A stretch of DNA of 64,000 nucleotides from contig NZ_KQ034007.1 in assembly GCF_000970755.1 (NCBI RefSeq), forward strand, positions 1,768,273-1,832,272, given 5' to 3'. Source of the DNA: Lactobacillus kimbladii. GTDB lineage: Bacteria; Bacillota; Bacilli; Lactobacillales; Lactobacillaceae. The position numbers were made by a program, and so were the translations under genes. Under the pieces are notes generated by a model. The model was not told the DNA's origin and searched no databases. It worked only from the letters and a program-made list of their open reading frames with translations. Shown here piece by piece: positions 1 to 8,580 of this stretch (positions are counted from its first letter, which is position 1; every line of letters begins with the position of its first letter).

Positions 1-35
1 TTTTGGACTAATTGTTAAATAGCATAATACAAAAT

Positions 36-75
36 AAATGCACCTAATAGCTGATTTTTACTATTAGGTGCATTT
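36..75. terminator. Strong hairpin, probable transcription terminator
   Basis: Arms of 15 perfectly complementary bases (36-50 and 61-75) enclose a 10-nt loop. It lies just beyond the stop codon of the surface-protein gene on the minus strand and is followed on that strand by a short T-rich stretch. A rho-independent terminator for that gene is the simplest reading. Confidence 0.75.
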
Positions 76-162
76 AAATTATGAATTTTTTCTCTTGATC
101 GTTCTTACTCAGTAGTTATAAACATATTTATGCTGTACTACTGGGATAATTAACCAAAAATT

Positions 163-2466
163 CTAAAAGTTAGCTTTCTTTACATATCGCTTCAATCCGG
201 TGATGTAATAATAACGACCTTTCCGTTTTACTGCACCACCAAATGTTCTAACTTTGCGTCCACGCTTCAGAATGGCATGTCTTATTTTCTTTACTTTTTG
301 ATTATAGATCAGAGCCTTGTGCTTTAACTTACGCTTTTGGCCTGTAATATTAGTAGCCTTCACAAACGTATTATTACCTAAAAGATAATACTTCTTACCT
401 TTTATGTTTTCGGTACCATAAGTAATAATTATCTGGCCTGACATAAATTCGCCTGGTTTCCGCTTACCATTAATATCATAAAGATAAGAATTATGCATTA
501 CCGTTCTTTCAGTCCCGTTAAAGTTAGCTTTCTTCACGTAGCGGTTCAATCCGATGATATAGTAATAGCGGCCTTTTCGCTTTACTGCACCGCCATATGT
601 TGTAACTTTGCGTCCACGTTTCAGAATGGCATGTCTTATTTTCTTTACTTTTTGATTATAGATCAGAGCCCTGTGCTTTAACTTACGCTTTTGGCCTGTA
701 ATATTATTGGCCTTCACAAACGTATTATTACCTAAAAAATAATACTTCTTACCGTTTATGTTTTCGGTATCATAGGTAGTAATTATCTGGCCTGACATAA
801 ATTCGCCTGGTAACCGCTTACCATCAATATCATAGAGATACGAATTATGCATTACCATTCTTTCAGTCCCTTTAAGGTAAGTAAAAGTTACAGTCTGAGG
901 CTGGTAGCTGAAGAAACCTGTCGCATTATAAGGCCTTGCCTTTAATAAATAACCAGCAAATTTCAGTTCTTGGGTAATGTACCCATCTCCAACATTACCA
1001 TTCAAGATTTTATCAGGTGCCAATTTAAGGCCATTTTTATCTTTATACTGAACTCTGACCTCAGCTCCTGCAATCGGCTCTATAGTACCAGATGAATGAC
1101 TTGGTGGTGTTGGAGTCGGCGGTGTTGGTGGTGTTGGCGGATTGACTGGTGGCTTAGGCTCATCAAAGTGTGTACCCTCGCGAACATAAGTATCGGCATC
1201 TTTAGTTGGATCATAATTTGTCATTAACTCTTTTGAGCTCCACCTATTCTTGCCCTGAGGGTCATTAAGTGTACCATTAGCAACATTGCGCCAAGTGCCA
1301 TCAGCATCAAAGCCAGTACCCTTGACAATATTATCTTTTCCTAGTTTTAACAAGTTTAGGCTTTGCAAATTATTTAGCATATCGGAAATGTATATAATTT
1401 TGCTCATATCAAAACCGCTAATGTCAAGCCTTTGCAACCGAAAATCATACTGAAACATCTCTTTCATATTAAAAACATTCGCGGTATTAAATTTACTGAG
1501 ATCAAGCTCTGTAATATTCTCGCAGTCCATAAACATGTTATTCATTACAGTTACTTTATCAGTATTAAAGTTGCTAACATCAATTTTTGTTAAGCTTTGG
1601 CAGGCCCCAAACATATATGACATAGTCTTAACGTTAGCAGTTGAAAAGACGCTAACATCTAGGTCAGTTAAGACAAAGCAATTGTTAAACATCCCGTTCA
1701 TATCAGTGACATTATCAGTTTTGAAATCTTTACCAAACTTAATACTTTTTAGTGACCAGCAATTCTGGAACATAGTACTGGTATTAGTCACCTTACTAGT
1801 TTTAAAGTTGCTTAAATCAATTGCATTTAAACTTCTGCATTCTTCAAACATGCCACTTAATTCCGAAACATTTTCGGTATTAAAGGAACTGACATCAATA
1901 TTTTTAAGACTTACGCAAGAATAAAACATGCTTGACATTGTGGTAACATTGGCAGTATTAAAGTTTTTTAGATTAACATCGCTTAAACGATAACATGATG
2001 AAAACATGCTTGTCATATCAGTAATTTTACTAGTATCAAGCTTGTCCAAGCCGTCTATATTAGTTAGAAAAGTAAAGCCTTTAAATAGATACCTGACTGA
2101 CCCGCTAAGTGCCAAGGGACCCTGAATAACAATATGGTTAACATTTTCAGGATCAAGCCCTACATTATATAAAGCATTTGCCAGCGGTTTCGGGTTATTA
2201 AAAGCTGTGGAGTTACCAGGAATAGTTAATGTTTTACTGGTCGAATCATAGCTAAGTGACAGTTCACTATTATCATCAATATCAGTACTGACCCATGGAA
2301 CTGTCTTAGTTTCTCTTGTTGCAATTTTCGTTTCTTTTGCTAAATTTGCAGGAGGTGAAGCCGATGCAAATATTGTTTGCGGTTTAATAATACTTAAACC
2401 TACCACAGTCATAGCAATAGTAGCTAAGTACGTTGTAAGTTTAATCCTAAAATGGTGTTTATTCAT
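163..2466 (-). CDS. Secreted BspA-repeat / MucBP / SLAP-domain surface protein
   Basis: A 767-residue secreted protein predicted to bind the cell wall non-covalently. Residues 1-35 form a signal peptide. Residues about 130-385 hold roughly nine 25-26-residue BspA-type (DUF285) leucine-rich repeats with the recurring core MSSMF...C.SL...D. A proline-rich linker (PPTPPTPPTP) follows, then a MucBP-like domain around 460-525. The C-terminus is two tandem copies of a 118-residue unit, each made of two SLAP repeats, which is the S-layer anchoring domain of lactobacilli. There is no LPXTG signal, so SLAP is the anchor. The start has an AAAGGAG ribosome-binding site 8 nt upstream. BspA repeats and MucBP are known from adhesins, so binding to mucin or other host or microbial surfaces is likely but inferred. 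Confidence 0.88.
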   Translation of the reverse strand: MNKHHFRIKLTTYLATIAMTVVGLSIIKPQTIFASASPPANLAKETKIATRETKTVPWVSTDIDDNSELSLSYDSTSKTLTIPGNSTAFNNPKPLANALYNVGLDPENVNHIVIQGPLALSGSVRYLFKGFTFLTNIDGLDKLDTSKITDMTSMFSSCYRLSDVNLKNFNTANVTTMSSMFYSCVSLKNIDVSSFNTENVSELSGMFEECRSLNAIDLSNFKTSKVTNTSTMFQNCWSLKSIKFGKDFKTDNVTDMNGMFNNCFVLTDLDVSVFSTANVKTMSYMFGACQSLTKIDVSNFNTDKVTVMNNMFMDCENITELDLSKFNTANVFNMKEMFQYDFRLQRLDISGFDMSKIIYISDMLNNLQSLNLLKLGKDNIVKGTGFDADGTWRNVANGTLNDPQGKNRWSSKELMTNYDPTKDADTYVREGTHFDEPKPPVNPPTPPTPPTPTPPSHSSGTIEPIAGAEVRVQYKDKNGLKLAPDKILNGNVGDGYITQELKFAGYLLKARPYNATGFFSYQPQTVTFTYLKGTERMVMHNSYLYDIDGKRLPGEFMSGQIITTYDTENINGKKYYFLGNNTFVKANNITGQKRKLKHRALIYNQKVKKIRHAILKRGRKVTTYGGAVKRKGRYYYIIGLNRYVKKANFNGTERTVMHNSYLYDINGKRKPGEFMSGQIIITYGTENIKGKKYYLLGNNTFVKATNITGQKRKLKHKALIYNQKVKKIRHAILKRGRKVRTFGGAVKRKGRYYYITGLKRYVKKANF
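166..873. repeat. Tandem 354-bp repeat encoding duplicated SLAP units
   Basis: The 3' end of the surface-protein gene holds two near-identical direct copies with a 354-nt period (118 codons). For example, the segment beginning gttagctttctt recurs at 169 and 523. Low divergence suggests a recent in-gene duplication. Each unit encodes the sequence from VMHNSYLYD through the terminal KKANF. Confidence 0.85.
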
Positions 2467-2719
2467 TATTTGTCTCCTTTAAGCAATATACTTCTACTTA
2501 ACCAAAGTGTAGCATAAATAACCTTTAATATAAAATATATTTTTAGAAATATATATGTAATTTATTGTTTTTAGTAGATTTATGTACTAAGTTAAATTTC
2601 AAGGACTAACTTATACTGGAACATTTAATCTGTTTTAAAAAATTAATATATAAATGCGTTAGCTATACTGATGCATCTTTGTATAACTGACACATTTCTT
2701 GTGTTACCATAGGATACAA

Positions 2720-2742
2720 TGAAAGTGCTACAAACGCTTTCA
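2720..2742. promoter_or_regulatory. Inverted repeat with cre-like core in the NADH oxidase leader
   Basis: TGAAAGTG and CGCTTTCA flank a 7-nt spacer, with one mismatch in the arms. Read on the minus strand, 2729-2742 is TGAAAGCGTTTGTA, one mismatch from the CcpA catabolite-responsive element consensus TGWAANCGNTNNCA. It lies directly after a TACAAT hexamer (2715-2720) and about 30 nt before the likely start codon. A regulatory role is inferred. Confidence 0.5.
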
Positions 2743-2769
2743 GATACTGATAAAAAGGGGATTTTTTCT

Positions 2770-4122
2770 ATGAATCAAAAAGTAGTTATCATTGGTGCTT
2801 CTCATCCAGGTCATGAAGCAGCTATCGAGTTATTAGACAGATATCAAGATCTCGATGTCACTATTTATGAAGCAAGTGACTTTGTTTCATTTATGTCTTG
2901 CGGAATGAAGCTCTTTTTAGAAGAAAAAACTACCGGACAAGACAATGTACGCAATTTTTCACCTGCTGATTTGGAAAAATTAGGTGGTAAGGTTGTCAAT
3001 AATTCGCAAGCAGTTGCCTTAAATCCGACAAACAAGCAAGTTACAATTAAAAATACCCAAACTGGTCAGACTGAAGAAGTTAATTATGACAAATTAATCT
3101 TGTCACCAGGAGTTGATCCACTCCAATTACCTGTTCCAGGGGCAGATTTAGACTATGTTTATTTAATGCGGGGCTACAGTTGGGCTAAAAAGATCAATGA
3201 AGCTCTTCATAATGATGAAATTAAAAATATCGTTGTTGTGGGTGCTGGTAACGGAATTGCTGCCGTTGAAGCTGGTGTTTTAGCTGGTAAAAACATGACC
3301 TTGGTTGATGCCAGCAACCATATCTTGGCTAATTATTTTTCAAAAGACTTTACCGATGTTTTTGAACAAGAAATGCGAGACAAGGGAGTCGATTTAAAGC
3401 TTGATACAAAAGTTACTGGCTTTACCAATGACCACCTAGTCCAAACTGATCATGGTGATATTAAAGCCGATTTAGTCATCGTTGCTGCAGGCATTGTTGC
3501 TAATACAGACTGGCTTAAAGATACTATTAATTTAAACCAACGTGGTTATATTGAAACCGACGAGTACTTAAGGACTAATCAAAAAGATGTTTATGCCCTG
3601 GGTGATGCTATTTGGCCACTGTCAATTCCGGCAAATAAAAGGATGCCAATTCCATCAGCAGTCGCTGCTCGTCACGAAGCAAATTACTTAGTACAACATT
3701 TGTTTGAGAAAAAGCCAAGCCGACCATTCCCAGGTTTAGTTGGTGGCCAATTATTAGAGTTCGGTGATGTACATGCAGTAGTTAGTGGTCTTCCACAAAA
3801 ATCTGCTGAATTTGCCGGCATTAATGCTGCAACTAGCATCTACATCGATCATTTGCGTCCAGACTTTATTCCTGCAAATGATAATCCATTAGGATATATT
3901 TCCTTAACTTATAATAAGGATACTCATCAAATTCTTGGAGGTGCAGTTATGTCCAAACATGATATCACCGCTCAAGGCAATGTCTTAAGTTTAGCAATTG
4001 GTCATAAATTAACATTAGAAGATTTAGCTGAGCAAGACTTCTTCTTCTCACCAAGCTTTGATCGGCAATGGAATATTTTAAACTTAGCCGCACAACATGC
4101 GCTAGGTTTACACAAGTTTTAA
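2770..4122 (+). CDS. nox: FAD-dependent NADH oxidase (H2O-forming type)
   Basis: A 450-residue flavoprotein of the NADH oxidase/peroxidase/CoA-disulfide reductase family, which regenerates NAD+ by reducing O2 in the cytoplasm of lactic acid bacteria. The N-terminal FAD-binding stretch VVIIGASHPGHEAA is a Rossmann motif. The redox cysteine lies in SFMSCGMK at about residue 42. A second dinucleotide fold, VVVGAGNGIAAVE, binds NADH. VYALGDAIW is the FAD-ribityl motif and a dimerisation domain follows. An upstream in-frame ATG at 2719 would add 17 residues, but AAAAGGGG precedes the 2770 start and the extension would overlap the cre-like repeat, so 2770 is preferred. It is monocistronic between the surface-protein gene and an IS30 relic. 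A water-forming rather than peroxide-forming activity is a family inference. Confidence 0.88.
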   Translation: MNQKVVIIGASHPGHEAAIELLDRYQDLDVTIYEASDFVSFMSCGMKLFLEEKTTGQDNVRNFSPADLEKLGGKVVNNSQAVALNPTNKQVTIKNTQTGQTEEVNYDKLILSPGVDPLQLPVPGADLDYVYLMRGYSWAKKINEALHNDEIKNIVVVGAGNGIAAVEAGVLAGKNMTLVDASNHILANYFSKDFTDVFEQEMRDKGVDLKLDTKVTGFTNDHLVQTDHGDIKADLVIVAAGIVANTDWLKDTINLNQRGYIETDEYLRTNQKDVYALGDAIWPLSIPANKRMPIPSAVAARHEANYLVQHLFEKKPSRPFPGLVGGQLLEFGDVHAVVSGLPQKSAEFAGINAATSIYIDHLRPDFIPANDNPLGYISLTYNKDTHQILGGAVMSKHDITAQGNVLSLAIGHKLTLEDLAEQDFFFSPSFDRQWNILNLAAQHALGLHKF

Positions 4123-4141
4123 TTAATTTTGGATATTACTA

Positions 4142-4243
4142 AGCCTACCACACACCCGATGAATTATATGAAAGAAGATTAGATTGCATCTATCAGATCA
4201 AGTAGGGTGTTCAACTTAAAATTGCAATTTTCGGCAAAACAAA
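4142..4243 (+). mobile_element. 3'-terminal relic of an IS30-family element
   Basis: Only the last ~19 codons of an IS30-type transposase remain (AYHTPDELYERRLDCIYQIK then TAG), followed by the A/T-rich terminal repeat containing aaaattgcaatttt. The same sequence recurs inverted at 36963-37172, where more of the gene survives. No second end or full transposase is present here. Confidence 0.8.
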
Positions 4244-4451
4244 AGTCAACTATATTTTGCAAAAATAAAACAAAAATATTTGTTGATTTATCAAGCTTTG
4301 TGACATATTATCGAATATAAATCGGTTTTTAAAACATAAATTTACACAAAAAATAAGCCACCCCAGACTTGTTGGAATCAGGCTTTAGCCTATTGAACGG
4401 AATCAAAAACTACTCTGAACAAGTGGAATTTGCTCAAAAATCTCAAAGATG

Positions 4452-4583
4452 TGATATAATTTGTATAAACAAAAAGGCGCTGTCTGCAAACAGCGCCTGC
4501 CCAGAGCCGCTTTTAAGAGCGGTGGCTAATATTAATAGATTACAAAACCCGCTAACCTCGCCAAAAGTTAAAGCGGTTTTTAT
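4452..4583 (+). ncRNA. Antitoxin RNA of Fst-like type I toxin-antitoxin cassette 1
   Basis: An extended -10 promoter, TGATATAAT (4452-4460), would start a short RNA near 4467. The RNA contains a GC-rich hairpin (GGCGCTGT 4476-4483 / ACAGCGCC 4490-4497) and a second hairpin (about 4503-4527). It ends in a bidirectional terminator (AAACCCGCT ... AAGCGGTTTTT, 4545-4583). The convergent toxin gene ends in the same terminator. This is the layout of the Fst/par and Lpt systems, and the two cassettes at 18.3-19.0 kb share it. The sequence shows hairpins and promoter directly; antitoxin function is inferred. Confidence 0.65.
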
Positions 4584-4736
4584 TTACTTATGTTTGTGTA
4601 GCATTTTGCGCAGCTTGCGGTAAGACTTTATAAGCTTCTGAGCCTGCTTGGTGATTTTTGTCATCACAACAATGCTTTCGTAACCAAACCACAGAAGCGA
4701 AAGCAGAGCAAGCATGATAGCAGTCAGCCACGCCAC
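4584..4736 (-). CDS. Fst-like type I toxin, small cationic membrane peptide
   Basis: A 50-codon frame from a GTG start (GAGGTG 11-12 nt upstream) encodes a single hydrophobic helix around AIMLALLSLLWFGYESIVVM followed by a strongly basic tail rich in K/R/H. This is the profile of the pore-forming, holin-like type I toxins of lactobacilli. A good ribosome-binding site (GGAAGGTG) and ATG lie ~60 nt further upstream, in a different frame that begins MPMEVLNSYADLT, itself typical of the N-terminus of this peptide family. The intact toxin may therefore have been split by a frameshift near 4740-4760. The mRNA promoter is probably the extended -10 at 4848-4856. The peptide family is recognised by eye only. 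Confidence 0.5.
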   Translation of the reverse strand: MAWLTAIMLALLSLLWFGYESIVVMTKITKQAQKLIKSYRKLRKMLHKHK

Positions 4737-4847
4737 AACGTAAATTGCACCTCAGTATTGTAAGATCTGCGTAGGAATTTAAAACTTCCATAGGCATCAC
4801 CTTCCTTTGAAGTGCCACCGCTCATATTAACTTTTCCGGTTAATACA

Positions 4848-4856
4848 ATTATAACA
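4848..4856 (-). promoter_or_regulatory. Extended -10 promoter for toxin mRNA 1
   Basis: TGTTATAAT on the minus strand matches the extended -10 consensus and is identical to the toxin promoter of the second cassette type (19003-19011). The leader it would transcribe contains GAGCGGTGGC (about 4812-4823), repeated in the antitoxin RNA hairpin. Confidence 0.5.
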
Positions 4857-5134
4857 TATAAAATACGTCCAAACGCTGATAAAATAAAGCTTTATAGCTT
4901 GTGCATTATACTCGATTTAAGATTCACAAACATAAGAATCAGAAAAAGAAAATTAATAATGTCGTAATCGAGTTACTCACTTTTTAAACTAAGCATTTGC
5001 TGATTTACAATAAAAGCTGTGAACCAAAATTAGGCTTAAATATAAGTTTGGTTTTCGACAAAAGGTATTTAGAAATATTGATTAAGAATAGGATCAAAAA
5101 GATAAAGAAATGGATTAGAAGAAAGGTTCTAATT

Positions 5135-5871
5135 ATGGTTTTCGATGTTTTTTTAAAAAAGCAAAAGCCGTTGATGCTAAAGCTTATGTTTTAGGGATAA
5201 TGGCCGATGATTATCGCCAATACAGAATAGAATCATTAGACAATGATTCTAAAAGTTTTGCTAAGCTTATATTTAACTTAATCATTCAAGAATCGTATAA
5301 GCATTTAAAGGATGACACTTTTATTAGTCCTGATGTAATCTTCGATATGATTAGCAAGCAGATTGACAACGTATCTAATTTCCCTACAGAAAAGTTTGAC
5401 TTTGATTCTATAAACCTTGCGCCAATTTCAACCGTAAAACTCCCCAATTTGCTTTTGGGCAAAAGAATAAACAAAGAAGCAAATAGATTAGCTAAAGGTT
5501 TAGATGAAGTTACAAATTATGTTGAGTACGGCCATTACATGCTTTTCTATAATGACGATGATCAGATCTTTTCCTTAAAAGACAATGAAGAAAGGAATCT
5601 TGCCCTAGTTTTCTACTACTTTATTGATGGATGTAGAAAATATAAACTGAAACCTCATCACATGTTAAGAGCCATTAAAGAACAAGCATACAAGCTAAGA
5701 GCGACACTTCTCTTCAAATCCAAGACAAATCCCCCACTATTGTTCTATAAACTCGGAAGTGGCGATAGATATGACTACTGCAGAGATGTTTCAGAATTTG
5801 AAAAAGATCAGAAAATAAAATCAGCAATGTTAAAGCTTGCAAAGCAAGATGTTGGCCCTTTTGGTGAGTAG
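5135..5871 (+). CDS. Uncharacterised protein, possibly read through a -1 frameshift
   Basis: Family not recognised. The best-placed start is ATG 5135, with GAAAGG eight bases upstream. Its frame stops at 5192-5194 after 19 codons. A second frame is open from 5119 and runs through ATG 5200 to 5871 (223 residues from that ATG, whose upstream AGGG is weak). At 5155-5161 the sequence A AAA AAG sits in the exact phase of the classical -1 slippery heptamer. A -1 slip there yields one continuous 245-residue protein (MVFDVFLKKAKAVDAKAY...). The product is soluble, mixed-charge and without signal peptide or membrane helix. A terminator follows directly and the gene stands alone. Either programmed frameshifting or a one-base indel explains the break. 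Confidence 0.55.
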
Positions 5872-5889
5872 ATATGGTAGAATTAAGGG

Positions 5890-5961
5890 AGTTCATTGGT
5901 AACTTCTTTCTAGAATTTTGGGTAATTACATTCTATCAGAGAAGTCCAATGGACTTTTTTC
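5890..5961 (+). terminator. Rho-independent terminator with long stem
   Basis: AGTTCATTGG (5890-5899) pairs with CCAATGGACT (5946-5955), and an inner ACTTCT pairs with AGAAGT. TTTTTT follows directly. It terminates the gene ending at 5871. Confidence 0.85.
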
Positions 5962-6430
5962 ATTTTCTAATCAGGGCAAGTGTTCAACTTCATTTTACAA
6001 TTTACCTAAATTTTAAATATGCTTTATAGACTAGTCACAAAAATTTTAGTTATATGTAAAATTTCTCCGTCTGGTATAAAAAAGCACGCATAATTTTTCT
6101 TTATATTTTCTTTATATTTTGAAGAAATAGCATGTTTTTGACTTTTAAAATCAATTTCAAAGCTAAAAATTTAGATATCATGCTCACAAATCATTATTAT
6201 CATAATTTAGTAATAATTTTGTTTTAAAGTATATAGTTTCTTGGGATTCAACGATCATTTAACCAATTTCAGAAAAATGTTTCATAATAGTTAAAGAAAG
6301 TTGAATTTAACTATTAAAAAAGCTCATCTTAAATATTTGAATTCAGGTCATGCTTGAAAGTTTTTTAAGACTAATTTTTAATTCTTCAGCATTAGCAATC
6401 AAAATCCGGTATCATTTCATTCCTGTACTT
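5962..6430. other. Intergenic stretch without recognisable gene
   Basis: AT-rich. No credible open frame or RNA hairpin seen. It contains one copy of a 23-nt repeat (6213-6235) also found upstream of the adjacent ABC transporter gene. Confidence 0.5.
6213..6235. repeat. 23-nt direct repeat, copy 1
   Basis: The 23 bases beginning ATAATTTTGTTTTAAAG are identical to 8139-8161. The two copies flank the ABC exporter gene at 6431-8017. On the minus strand the repeat includes TATACT. Function unknown. Confidence 0.7.
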
Positions 6431-8017
6431 TTAACTAATTGGGATTAGCTGCTTATCTTCTAATTTGTAGGCATGGGTGAACTTACTTTGCAAGTCTTCT
6501 GGAATATGATGATCAATCTCAACCACTGTCAAGTCGGAAGATAAAATCATTTCATGAATCTCATGGGCGGTTTGTGGGTCAAGGGATGCGGTACCCTCAT
6601 CAATCAGTAAAAAGTTACGATTATATAAAAAGGCACGAGCAATTTCTATACGTTTCTTTTCTCCACCTGACAAGTTAGTTCCGTCTTCTTGAATTACGGC
6701 GTCAAGGCCAATCTTTTGCATTAATGGCGTTAAACCCGCTTCTTGAATGGCATGCTCAATCTCTTGGTTAGAAAAGTCACGCCCCAAAGTCAGGTTAAAG
6801 CGCAAGGTATCATGAAAAATATTCGAATCCTGATTGACTTCTCCAAAGTAATCAGGCTGAGGAGAAACAGCCTTACCATTTGGTTCAACTAATTCCACTG
6901 TTCCCTTGTTTGGTTGGATAATATTTGCCATTAATCTGAGCAATGTGCTCTTACCCTGGCCGCTGCGACCAGTCAGCAGAATTTTATCACCACGATTAAC
7001 CGTCAAGCTGGCATTTTGAATAATAGTCTTATCCTGATAGCCAAAAGTCACACCATTGAGTTGCAAGTCTTTGAAATCTATTGTCGTCATCTCGTCACTG
7101 AGAGTAGACTGCGGTAATTCCTTGATATTAGTCACTTTTGTTAACAAGGGTTTAGCCGAGTTAATCGTTGTCATTGACCGGTTGATGGCCAAGATAGAAT
7201 TTACGATCCAAGAACTGGAATACTGAACCATAATAAAGGAAGAAAGAGGCAAGCGCTTGTCTAAAACAAATAAAATACCAATCCCAATGGGCAAAAATGA
7301 TAAGGTATAAGCCAGAATACCAGCCAGTAAATTGCTCATGGCAATCGTATTTTCCCGTTTCTGCTTCGCTTCAGCTGTTTCAGTAATTGCCTTCTTGCCT
7401 TTCAGTAAAAAGAAAGGCATCGCATTATAATGCAAGATTAGGTCAATGTGCTTGAGGTAATCCGACATAAATCCCGTGTACTTACCAACACTAGCACTCC
7501 AAGCTTTAGAGCTTTCCATAACCCGTTTAGCCATAATTTTTGGAGCAATTGCTGAAATAACTGAAAAAAGCATAAAAACAAGAGTCAGGATAAAGTTCGC
7601 ATTGATAGCCATAGCCAAACATAGCAGCAGGTTAACAATAGAAGTGATTAAATTAAATACTTCTTTGACGTAATTATTTTCTACCAACTCTAAATCATTG
7701 GTGACAAATGATAACTTATCAGAAACTGGTTCTTGTTGTTTAACAAAATCAGAAGATAGCAGATCACTGCGCACGTTCTTATTGAAGAGGTAGATGTTCC
7801 GATTTAGCGTCCTCTCGTAAAAGTAGCGGGCAACAGTTAATAAGAAAATAATCAGAACAATCAAACAGACTTCTAGAACTACTCGTCTTTTATCACCAGC
7901 TTCGACCATGGCAAAGATTTGCGAATAAGACCACGTGTTAAAAGGAGTAGCAAGACCTACGATCAGGGTCAACAAAAAACATAGTATTATGCTTTTGTTA
8001 TCAAAATATTTTTTCAT
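6431..8017 (-). CDS. ABC exporter, fused membrane and ATPase domains
   Basis: A 528-residue half-transporter with six predicted membrane helices (about residues 10-290) and a C-terminal ATPase. Walker A is GRSGQGKS, the ABC signature LSGGEKKR, Walker B LLIDEGTASLD, and an H-loop histidine lies in VVEIDHHIP. It is a type IV (MsbA/LmrA-like) exporter. There is no N-terminal C39 peptidase, so it is not a classical double-glycine bacteriocin transporter. AAAGG lies upstream of ATG. It stands alone, flanked by identical 23-nt repeats, and is one of five such transporters in the first 31 kb. Family assignment is firm; the substrate is unknown. Confidence 0.88.
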   Translation of the reverse strand: MKKYFDNKSIILCFLLTLIVGLATPFNTWSYSQIFAMVEAGDKRRVVLEVCLIVLIIFLLTVARYFYERTLNRNIYLFNKNVRSDLLSSDFVKQQEPVSDKLSFVTNDLELVENNYVKEVFNLITSIVNLLLCLAMAINANFILTLVFMLFSVISAIAPKIMAKRVMESSKAWSASVGKYTGFMSDYLKHIDLILHYNAMPFFLLKGKKAITETAEAKQKRENTIAMSNLLAGILAYTLSFLPIGIGILFVLDKRLPLSSFIMVQYSSSWIVNSILAINRSMTTINSAKPLLTKVTNIKELPQSTLSDEMTTIDFKDLQLNGVTFGYQDKTIIQNASLTVNRGDKILLTGRSGQGKSTLLRLMANIIQPNKGTVELVEPNGKAVSPQPDYFGEVNQDSNIFHDTLRFNLTLGRDFSNQEIEHAIQEAGLTPLMQKIGLDAVIQEDGTNLSGGEKKRIEIARAFLYNRNFLLIDEGTASLDPQTAHEIHEMILSSDLTVVEIDHHIPEDLQSKFTHAYKLEDKQLIPIS

Positions 8018-8138
8018 AATTGTTTTTACCTTTCATTTATATTTAACATATTTTGCTAAAATGGTCTTGTTCCATAGAAGCAATATGATTTATCTTGTTT
8101 AAATCTTTCCCGTTACTGTTTGTTCTTTTAATTTAATC

Positions 8139-8161
8139 ATAATTTTGTTTTAAAGTATATA
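8139..8161. repeat. 23-nt direct repeat, copy 2
   Basis: Identical to 6213-6235. It lies about 120 nt upstream of the ABC transporter start on the minus strand, where a regulatory or promoter element could be, but no matching -35 was found. Confidence 0.7.
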
Positions 8162-8356
8162 TTTATTTTCTAAGAGGTATTTTTTTAGACTAAGTGGTTA
8201 TTACTAAAAACTAAAAAGCTTCCTATTTAAAAAATAAATTTAACCATCAGAAGCAATTAGGAGTTGTTTAGTTCAAAAATACTAACGTTTCTACCTTTAA
8301 AATTTAAATATTATATTAAAAATCTTGATTCTAATTACCAAGATAATTTAGGCAAA

Positions 8357-8395
8357 ATAATACACTCAAATTTATTCGAAATTTGAGTGTATTAT
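8357..8395. terminator. Perfect 17-bp hairpin, probable terminator
   Basis: ATAATACACTCAAATTT (8357-8373) pairs without mismatch with 8379-8395 across a 5-nt loop. It lies downstream of the minus-strand ABC remnant at 8440-8523, whose terminator it probably was. Confidence 0.7.
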
Positions 8396-8439
8396 CAAAA
8401 CCCATAATTCTTTTTTAGTTTAACTTGGTAATTTTTCTG

Positions 8440-8523
8440 CTACTTTCTGCTACTTAGTTTATAAATATTATCATGTAATGCCGCAATTTTTTTGTCATGC
8501 GTGACTGTCAAAATTGCTTTTGC
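8440..8523 (-). pseudogene. C-terminal remnant of an ABC transporter ATPase
   Basis: The last 27 codons of an ABC ATPase survive: AILTVTHDKKIAALHDN shows the H-loop context (TVTHD) and is followed by a short tail and a stop. The upstream frame is lost, with no Walker or signature motif. With the membrane-helix frame immediately upstream (8581-8880) it looks like two ends of one exporter gene whose middle was deleted. Confidence 0.6.
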
Positions 8524-8580
8524 TCACCTGATAGTGTATTTGGTTTCTTTTTAAAAGAGATTCTATGTTCAAATATTCGT

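Noticed and set aside
1535-1924. 129-codon frame antisense to the BspA repeats
   Set aside because: Periodic shadow of the leucine-rich repeats on the opposite strand.
2687-2720. CTGACA/TACAAT as the nox promoter
   Set aside because: The spacing is 22 nt, too long for a sigma-A promoter. Only the TACAAT is kept as a weak hint.
4588-4818. 76-codon minus-strand frame as a protein gene
   Set aside because: Cysteine/histidine-rich translation without family features. It overlaps the Fst-like toxin in another frame, and only its first codons (MPMEVLNSYADLT) look genuine.
8040-8160. Short minus-strand frames (10-13 codons) upstream of the 6431 exporter
   Set aside because: No ribosome-binding sites and no similarity to the 31-residue peptide.
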